Positions 56,969 through 64,000 of a stretch of DNA of 64,000 nucleotides are shown piece after piece (within the stretch, counting starts at the first letter, position 1; each line of letters starts with the position of its first letter). The position numbers and the translations under genes were made by a program. The DNA is from Tritrichomonas musculus (lineage: Eukaryota > Parabasalia > Tritrichomonadida > Tritrichomonadidae): the NCBI GenBank assembly GCA_039105265.1, contig JAPFFF010000036.1, positions 434,001 through 498,000 of the forward strand, written 5' to 3'. Under the pieces are notes generated by a model that was given only the letters and a program-made list of their open reading frames with translations, searched no databases and was not told the DNA's origin.

Positions 56969-57885
56969 GGGGGGTCAACCGCCAAGAAAATGTCAAAAAA
57001 GTATTTTTATAAAGATTTGATTAAATAAAATAATTATTCTAATTCTTTATATATAGTAATATATATTTTTATGCTCAAATTTAAAATTCGCTTATTTTGC
57101 CAGGAATTATAGAGGAAATAAAAATTCAATTAAAAAAATTTGAAAATTTCCACTTTTTCATATAACTATAATTCTCTTTCAAGCCAAAATATCTTATGAA
57201 TTAAATATTATGGTGTAAATAATTTAAATATATTATAATTATAAGATATAAAATAATTTAAATAAAATATAAAAAAACCAAAAAATGATATCTCCACAAT
57301 GAAGAATTAAATCAAATAAAATAGTATATTAAAATATGAAATTTGTTAGGAATTATTTATTTATATATCACAATAATTGAAATTTTAACAGTTAAACGTA
57401 CTGTTATTTCATAAAATTACTGATATATATTTCAAAAAAAAAAAAGTAATAAATGTTTGTTTACTTTTGTTTGTTTAACCATTTATCAATAGATGATTAT
57501 GGTTATTTTTCTTCAATTTTTGTTTTTCATGAGGAGAAATAATAAATCTTTGAAAATATCTTTTATTTGATGTTTTTTAAAAATTTTTTGAGGGTTTTAT
57601 TGAATAAAATTGAATATTTGTTTGATCATAAGGAGTTTAAATCCAAAAATATATTAATTAATGGCTTTTTATAATGATTTTTAATATTTAAAAATGTAAT
57701 TCATATCACATGTCATTAAAACTTTGATCTCTTCTAACTCCTGGCAAAATAAAGGAAATTTTTTTTAATACAATTTTTTATTATTCATAAATACTGTTAT
57801 ATTTATTTAATAATTTATTTTGCATTGATCTTTAGATTTTTTATTTCTCTCAATTTTTTGACAACGGTTGAGCGGTTGACCCCTC
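56969..57885. mobile_element. TA-flanked inverted-repeat element, 917 bp, nested
   Basis: Left end GGGGGGTCAACCGCC ... TGTCAAAAAA, right end (reverse complement) GAGGGGTCAACCGCTCA ... TGTCAAAAAA. Both ends are bounded by TA (56967-56968, 57886-57887). Consistent with a Tc1/mariner-type MITE. AT-rich interior, no gene. Confidence 0.7.
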
Positions 57886-58283
57886 TATTATTTTATCATT
57901 TATTTACTCAGTGCGAGATTACAGTTTTTGTAAGTATTTGTGACTTTATACTTTCGGTATAATATCTTTACACACATTAGACGTAATATGATGATCAAAC
58001 TTCCCAAAAGCAAGCAAGATTAATGATATCTCAATTCTTATCTCAACTCTTATGGTTCAAAATGAGGCAAAAAACTTGTAATATGACATTGCAACATTCC
58101 TTACTTATGCAATTTAGCACTCAAAATTGATATTATGATTGGATGATCATTTTAATTTACTGATTTTTACAAGAAAAAAATATAATTCTTACGTTTTATA
58201 AACTAATTATTAATATTATAAGCTTTTTATTATTAGATTTTTATTATATAGTGCAAAATATAATAAAAAAAAATGGACAAAAA

Positions 58284-58893
58284 TAGACCTTGAAAGCGGT
58301 ACCTACCCGACCCCTTTTGACAGATCCTTCTTGGGTAGGGTCATTTTTTACCTGGGTAGGAAAATAACATATTACCTAAAGGTAAAATTTTACCCGGCCA
58401 TTTATAAAGATGGTAATTTTTTACCAGACCATTTCTTTAATGATATTATTATTATTCTTGTCAGATATTCTATTGATAATATTTGAGATGCAATTTGCTA
58501 CGGTATCATATGTTTGGATGATATCAATTAAAGTGATTCCAAAAAAATTTATTTTTTTATGGAATAATAATCATAATATGAATATTTAATATTGATTATG
58601 TTATTTGTTGGGTTTAGAATAAAGTTATAAATGTAATATTATAATATCAAAAAAAATTGAAATTGAATTTATATCAGCTTTTTCAGAGGAAAATTTTCCT
58701 TAAAGTTTGAATCAAGAAATCAAAATTATTAATGAAAAAAATTAATATTTATTATTTATTATTATAAATTAAATGAATAATTAAAGAAAAATAATCGGGT
58801 AATACTTAAACACTTCACTTGAATGGTGGGTAATTACCCTACCCGAAAAAAACGGGTCGGGTCCATTTTTTCAGGTTACCATTAGAAGGTATA
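58284..58893. mobile_element. Inverted-repeat element, 610 bp, 8-bp duplication, nested
   Basis: Ends TAGACCTTGAAAGCGGTACC and (reverse complement of the right end) TATACCTTCTAATGGTAACC. The inner CTACCCGACCCC/GGGTCGGGT and CGGGTAGGG words are also inverted. It is flanked by GACAAAAA at 58276-58283 and 58894-58901. The target is the GGACAAAAAGTGGAAG subterminal repeat of the 56878 element. Confidence 0.7.
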
Positions 58894-58970
58894 GACAAAA
58901 AGTGGAAGTGGTCATATAACTTTTTAAAATTTGGACAAAAAGTGGAAGCAGGGAAATCTATCAGAAAACA

Positions 58971-59676
58971 CCAAATTATTAAAATAATTTGTTTCCCATA
59001 AAATACATTCAATTCATTCAATTACAAAAAACAAAAATTTTACAATTTCAAATAAATTTATAAAACTATAAATATTATTTATATAATATATAAATAATTT
59101 AATACTAATATAACTTATTATAATATTTTACATTAAAATATTTTACCCAAAATATATGTTTTAAAAACAATAAAAAAGTATTCAAATATTTTAATTTTTA
59201 ATAAAATTATAATATCTATAAATTTTTCTGGCATTAATATTATATTTTCTGTATAAAATATATTGTTATTCATTTATAAATTTTAATATAAATATAATAC
59301 ATTAAAGCCATAAAGATAATGATGTATGCTGGTATTAAGCGACAAAAAATTTCAACTCAATTTTTTTTTTTTTTTTTTTTTGTTTATTTATAAATATCTT
59401 TGAATAAAACTTGTTATTATCATTAAATTTATATGTATTTGCATTTAATACAAATTTATGAGTCAAATATTATAAATATATTTTGGTTGGATTTCTGAAT
59501 TTTTTATTTGCATTATATTAAAAAATTCATCAACCAAAAATTCAGTTTTTCTTTACATTTGATATTAATGATAAGTTTTTTACCATTCTTATTTTAAAAT
59601 AAGAATTGTAAACAATTTGTGTATCAACAAATTTCTCCGGGAAATTTTAAATTTCAAAATTGACAGAATTCAATTA
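58971..59676. other. Non-coding AT-rich stretch upstream of the two-TM gene
   Basis: Low-complexity A/T with a poly(T) run at 59360-59382. No clear initiator element next to the following ATG (TCAATTA is off consensus). Confidence 0.4.
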
Positions 59677-60156
59677 ATGTATGAAAACGAAACCGCACCT
59701 TTAATAAATAGTATTGATTCTACTCCTTTGATGAATGAGAATGGAGGTCAAATTTCAAAAGAAAATAATGATAATCACTCAAATCCAAGAAACTTGAGTT
59801 ATGAAATTCAATTATGCAGAGGAAATGATGTAAATCTTTTGATTAGAGGAAATGACATTTTTAATGCAATTGGAGAAAAAGACAAATCAAAAATGAAATT
59901 CACATTAAATATATCACCAATACCAATTCAAAGAATTGAAAATGAAAATTACGATTATAATCGTTTTTCAACTTGTTCAGACATTTTTGCAGATTTTTTG
60001 GTGTATTTGATAATTTTATCCTTTGTTTTTGTTTTTACATTTGCTGCTTTTGAAAAATTCAAAGAAAAAAATTATTTACAGTTCTTTGGGCTATTGCTTA
60101 TTGCATCATTGTTATATGTAACATTGGAATTTTCGAAAAATAACTTTTTCAATTAG
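59677..60156 (+). CDS. Small membrane protein with a C-terminal two-helix hairpin, 159 residues
   Basis: Soluble, asparagine-rich N-terminal two thirds (MYENETAPLINSIDSTPLMN ...) are followed by two hydrophobic helices, FLVYLIILSFVFVFTFAAF and LQFFGLLLIASLLYVTLEF, joined by the charged turn EKFKEKN. No signal peptide. The topology is that of a tail-anchored hairpin protein with the N-terminus in the cytosol; the host membrane is unknown. A TTG-initiated extension upstream was rejected in favour of the ATG at 59677. No family was recognised. Composition and the intact frame in a transposon-rich setting support a real gene. Confidence 0.6.
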   Translation: MYENETAPLINSIDSTPLMNENGGQISKENNDNHSNPRNLSYEIQLCRGNDVNLLIRGNDIFNAIGEKDKSKMKFTLNISPIPIQRIENENYDYNRFSTCSDIFADFLVYLIILSFVFVFTFAAFEKFKEKNYLQFFGLLLIASLLYVTLEFSKNNFFN

Positions 60157-60845
60157 TATTTCTTAATCTTTGCAAAATTGATATTAACTGAAAATAATAT
60201 TGAAAAATATTATTTATATAAATATTAAAATAAGCAAATATATTCTTTTTTTGTAATCAGCTATCATGATGGACTGAACAATCCAGTTCTATCATGAGGA
60301 ATCAAAATAAAAATATTTTTATTTTTATTGAATATTTTAAAAAACACTATAATTTTAAAATATTCATACAAAGGCTCAGTAGTTTACAGTATTGGTGTGA
60401 TTTTTACTCATTTATCATAAATTATTTTAAATATTTTTTTAAATATCTAATTGACTAATTCATTAAGGTTTAATGACGCCGGTCACAATATTGATAGTGC
60501 TTTATATTTTCGTTAAAACTATAAAGCTTTTGAGCTCTGAATTCAGAAAAGAGATAAAGATAATTGAGTGGTAATGAATTCAAAATTGAGAAAATATAAA
60601 CTTTTAACGATCAATAAATGATAATTAATCATATGTATAAACTTTTAACGATCATTGATGAATTTGAGCAGATCTCAACATCTAACTTTTTCCAAAAAAA
60701 TATCATAATAATATATCTCATGATTTGGAATTATTTATAAAATTTATATATTTTTTTATATTTTTTATAATGATTATTATTATTATATATTATTTAATAA
60801 TTTATGTTTTTATATTAAAATACAAAGATAATTATATTTATAATT
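60157..60845. other. Non-coding AT-rich stretch
   Basis: No gene supported. The direct words AAACTTTTAACGATCA(A/T)T occur twice near 60600 and 60640. Confidence 0.4.
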
Positions 60846-61086
60846 AGACTTGTTATTTTGAGTATCGATATCAAAAACGTCACTTTTTTACATCTGATAC
60901 TCGATTATCAGTTTAAAAATCTGATATCGAGATTATCGATTATCAAGATATCAGATATGAAATGTGATATAAAAATAATTGTAAACTTGATATCAATTAC
61001 CGAGATCTCGAGATCTCAAAACAGATTTATTTTTTTTTTATAATTGGTATTTGTGATTTTATAATATTTAAAAATATATAATATAA
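60846..61086. mobile_element. Truncated copy of the 54862 element
   Basis: Starts AGACTTGTTATTTTGAGTAT and follows the left 240 bases of 54862-55336 with few differences. Homology ends at about 61086 without the right terminus. Confidence 0.75.
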
Positions 61087-62635
61087 TGTACACCCCGAGC
61101 TAAAGTCTATTTTAAACGGCTCTTATTACATCAAAATATCATTTATTCAAAAAGCCAAAAAAGAGCATATTTCATGAAAATAAAAACGTTTTTTTTTTTA
61201 GTTTTTTGGTTAACAAATTTATCTTTATATTTATATATATATATTAAAATTTGGTTAACAAAATTAATAAAAAAAACTTAACGTTTTCCAAAAATAACGA
61301 GCTGTAATAAGGACCTTTCAATTTGTTTTATATGGCTGAAATTTCAATAGTCTCTTGTAATAAGAATTCAATACTCCTGCTTTAAGGAGTATTGAAATTA
61401 TTTTATTTGTCAAATAATTGAATACTTTTTGCTTTAAGGTTTGAGTACTTTGCTTTAAGGATTCAATACTTTAAATATATTTTCAGAGTATTTTATATAG
61501 TTTTTTTTACAAAAATATTGGATATATTGCATTATCTTTTTGTCCTCACGACAATTAAATTGCACAATATACTTATATATTTAAGATTATATATAAAAAC
61601 ATTTATTATTAATATCAAGATACAAAATAAGACAAATTTCGTTTTAATTCAACCGAACATTTTGCTTTAGATAATCATAATATCTATAATAATAATACAA
61701 TATTATTATTAATTTCATAAAAAAAATCTTATATATCTATAAATAACCAAAATATTTATATATTTATAATAATAAATTTCTTTCAATTTTTAAAGTAATA
61801 AAAAAGTCCATTTATTCCTATCATAAAATGGTTTAATATAATATTTTATATTTATTTTGATATATATAAATGTTTGAATATTCTAAATAATAAATATATT
61901 ATTTTTAATCGTTTAAAAACCAAAAAATTAATGTTCTTACATTTTGGGCTTTTTCAATTTATGTAATAAGATTTGAGAAATACTGTAATAAGGAAAAAAT
62001 CTTTGATTTTTCGAACAAAAATTATAAATATATGATAAGTATAAGATTATAAATTTAAATAATTTTTTTATCTATATATATAAAGATAACCCACAAATTT
62101 GCCAAAAAAACACATTGCAGCATATTTGGAACTAAGCTAAAATATATTCTGTTTAATATAAAAAATAATATGCTTATTAAGTGATTTTGCTTTAATAAAT
62201 TACTTTTTTTTAATAAGATATTAGTAATCTATTTATGCAAATTTTGATAACTTTTTATATGAGTTTTCAGAAAAATAATATTTTGAATGAAAATTTTCGA
62301 TCAAATTTCGTTATAAATTTAAGCTCTCTCACTTCATATATTTTTTACTATTTCCATTTTGATTGACCAAGCCTCTCAAATTCGTAAGCACTACTCTCCA
62401 TAATAATCGGAAAACGCAAATATCTATGATCTACAAAAAAAAATTTGAAAGTTGGACAAATTACCAAAATTACGATTTTCATTTTACTACTGGCTCATTT
62501 TTATCATTTTTCTCAGCTTCAAATTATTTTTTTATTGTAATACAAACATGTAGAGACCTTCAATGTCTCGATGAAATATTAAGATAATAATCACATATCA
62601 ATATATAACAGATCGAATGTTGAGGTCGCCAAAAT
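61087..62635. other. Non-coding AT-rich stretch
   Basis: Contains a perfect hairpin TTCAATACTCC-TGCTTTAA-GGAGTATTGAA near 61370 and further TGCTTTAAGG words up to 61465. Bases 62060-62390 resemble 63690-64000 as a diverged direct repeat. No convincing gene. Confidence 0.45.
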
Positions 62636-62638
62636 ACA

Positions 62639-62706
62639 AGCAATCCGAGCTGAGCGCAGCGAAGTCGGATTGCTTGAGCCACTACGAGCGAAGCGAGGTA
62701 GTGGCT
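62639..62706. repeat. Pair of GC-rich hairpins
   Basis: AGCAATCCGA ... TCGGATTGCT (62639-62674) and AGCCACTAC ... GTAGTGGCT (62677-62706), with loops GCTGAGCGCAGCGAAG and GAGCGAAGCGAG. Isolated GC-rich modules in AT-rich DNA. Confidence 0.85.
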
Positions 62707-63106
62707 AATAAAAAAATTTTTTTTAATCATAATCCTAATCTATTAAAAAATGATCTTTTTACGCCTCCATATAATTATTTCCTATTTTTTTTTACAATGT
62801 AATTATTTGTTGTTTCATTTGTTCAAGTTGTTTCTATATATTATATTAAGCTAAAATTAAAATTTGTAAAATGTTCAAAGTTTTCATTTTAAATAGCTAT
62901 GTGGTCATGTACCCCTTAAAAAGTGATAGAATTATCTCATTCAAAGTTTTGTCCATTTAATCATTCAAAATTTACCTAATAAAAAAAAATTTCATCTCAT
63001 ATTTTGGAGTACTTTTCATAAGATGATCGTAATTTTAAAAATAATATTGAATTTTTGAATAAGTGATCGTTATGCAAAAGCCCAAATTATAGATTACGCA
63101 ATTTAG
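62707..63106. other. Non-coding AT-rich stretch
   Basis: Nothing recognised. Confidence 0.4.
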
Positions 63107-63668
63107 CCTTCCACCTGCGGCTATCGCTTCTCAGCTGCAGGTGGAAGTAAAGAAATAAGGAAACCAAGTTTCCACCTGCGGCTGAGCTGCGACAGCTGCA
63201 GGTGGAAAATCACTATTTACCAATTTAGCCTTCCACCTGCGGCTATCGCTTCTCAACTGCAGGTGGAAGTAAAGAAATAAGGAAACCAAGTTTCCACCTG
63301 CGGCTGAGCTGCGACAGCTGCAGGTGGAAAATCACTATTTACCAATTTAGCCTTCCACCTGCGGCTATCGCTTCTCAACTGCAGGTGGAAGTAAAGAAAT
63401 AAGGAAACCAAGTTTCCACCTGCGGCTGAGCTGCGACAGCTGCAGGTGGAAAATCACTATTTACCAATTTAGCCTTCCACCTGCGGCTATCGCTTCTCAA
63501 CTGCAGGTGGAAGTAAAGAAATAAGGAAACCAAGTTTCCACCTGCGGCTGAGCTGCGACAGCTGCAGGTGGAAGTAATTACTTAAATGTACCATTTCAAA
63601 CTTCCACCTGCAGCTATCGCAACTTAGTTGCAGGTGGAACTAATTACGCGAATTAAACTCCCACCTGC
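63107..63668. repeat. 122-bp tandem array of GC-rich hairpins
   Basis: Four units with exact 122-base period (starts of TTCCACCTGC at 63109, 63231, 63353, 63475), plus a diverged partial unit at 63602. Each unit carries two hairpins: TTCCACCTGCGGCT ... AGCTGCAGGTGGAA, and TTTCCACCTGCGGCTGAGCT ... AGCTGCAGGTGGAAA. Units are nearly identical. The partial unit uses CCACCTGCAGCTATCGCAAC ... GTTGCAGGTGG. Confidence 0.95.
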
Positions 63669-64000
63669 AACTAAAAGTTTTAAATATTTTTTTATCCATA
63701 TATATTAAAGATTTCCCTCAAAAAATTTTAAAAAACGATATTAGAGCCATTTTGGCTTATCACACATTAAACAATTTATTTATATATATTTCCAAAAGAT
63801 TAAAAAGTTTGTTTATTTATAAAAATCAGATTTTAATAACAGGATAAATCTATTTTTATTAAAATTTTGTTAGAACTTTTTATATGAGGTTTCAGAATAA
63901 TTGATAAGAAGCAATCAAAATTTACGATCAAAAATGAGAATAAATAAAACATCACCTTTTTTTTGCTGTTTTCATTTTGATTAGTGGAACCTGCTCGAAC
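63669..64000. repeat. Diverged copy of the 62060-62390 sequence
   Basis: Shares ACTTTTTATATGAG(G/T)TTTCAG, TTACGATCAAA-like and TTTTCATTTTGATTAG-like words in the same order with 62060-62390. The two copies flank the hairpin modules. Continues beyond the window. Confidence 0.45.

Larger units (their letters stand above)
56878..58962. mobile_element. Non-autonomous transposon with GATAGAT termini, 2085 bp with nested insertions
   Basis: Left end GATAGATTTCCCTACTTCCA, right end (reverse complement) GATAGATTTCCCTGCTTCCA. The inverted match covers about 30 bases through TTTTTGTCC. It is flanked by AGAAAACA at 56870-56877 and 58963-58970, an exact 8-bp duplication. Two younger elements lie inside (56969-57885 and 58284-58893). 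Without them the element is about 550 bp. Termini agree with the 702-bp element at 32722. Confidence 0.85.

Noticed and set aside
63107-63668. CRISPR-like array
   Set aside because: The whole 122-base unit is repeated, so there are no unique spacers, and the host is a eukaryote.
1-64000. tRNA, rRNA or other structural RNA genes
   Set aside because: No cloverleaf arms, internal promoter boxes or rRNA core sequences were recognised by eye. A covariance-model scan would be needed to exclude them fully.

Overview
The window is very AT-rich, intron-poor eukaryotic DNA with the hallmarks of a trichomonad parabasalid, most likely a Tritrichomonas-type genome. Four things support this: intronless genes, several with a TCATTT/TCATTA initiator-like element a few bases before the ATG; expanded families typical of these protists (TKL-like kinases, AIG1-like GTPase, Sel1 repeats, a BspA-type leucine-rich-repeat remnant, an LTA-synthase-like sulfatase, an RCC1-kinase); a Maverick/Polinton element; and many non-autonomous DNA transposons. 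The species assignment is an inference.

Layout. 1-372 is the end of a Maverick-like element leaving the window, with a decayed copy of a 151-residue gene. 373-7980 has no convincing gene and is built from repeats, including two small DNA transposons with exact 8-bp target duplications (2779-4259, 4547-5636). 7984-23900 is a kinase cluster: a 5'-truncated tandem kinase, a complete pseudokinase-kinase gene, a one-kinase derivative, and a near-identical inverted copy of the complete gene, plus a decayed kinase fragment. A TA-flanked MITE sits upstream of the inverted copy, and its empty site is preserved upstream of the other copy. 24104-26382 is a divergent metabolic pair, an amidohydrolase/decarboxylase and an NmrA-like reductase. 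26690-27000 is a piece of the phosphatase gene found intact at 37592-39085. 27821-29770 is an AIG1-like GTPase with a long hairpin just before its start. 29911-33631 holds a segmental duplication whose second copy is split by a 702-bp transposon. 33610-39085 carries Sel1, RCC1-kinase and CBM-phosphatase genes, followed by a BspA-like remnant.

40060-53370 is the Maverick/Polinton-derived region. Its core is a co-directional gene block on the minus strand: repeat-fronted protein, retroviral-type integrase, FtsK/HerA-type packaging ATPase, two paralogous small proteins, a proline-rich protein, a capsid candidate and two fiber-like proteins. No DNA polymerase B or protease gene is visible. The left part is a near-perfect 2-kb palindrome made of two facing element ends, and 27-bp minisatellites coding for a 9-residue repeat lie at both outer edges and inside. 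The right edge fuses to an inactivated sulfatase gene (53351-54376).

54380-64000 is mainly nested and dispersed transposons, a decayed pogo-like transposase, one small two-TM protein gene, and an array of GC-rich hairpins (63107-63660). The strongest leads are the Maverick double-end palindrome with its coding minisatellite, the pseudokinase-kinase architecture, the collection of elements with exact target duplications (two with empty sites inside the window), and a dispersed set of GC-rich hairpin modules, one of them sitting in frame inside a Maverick gene.
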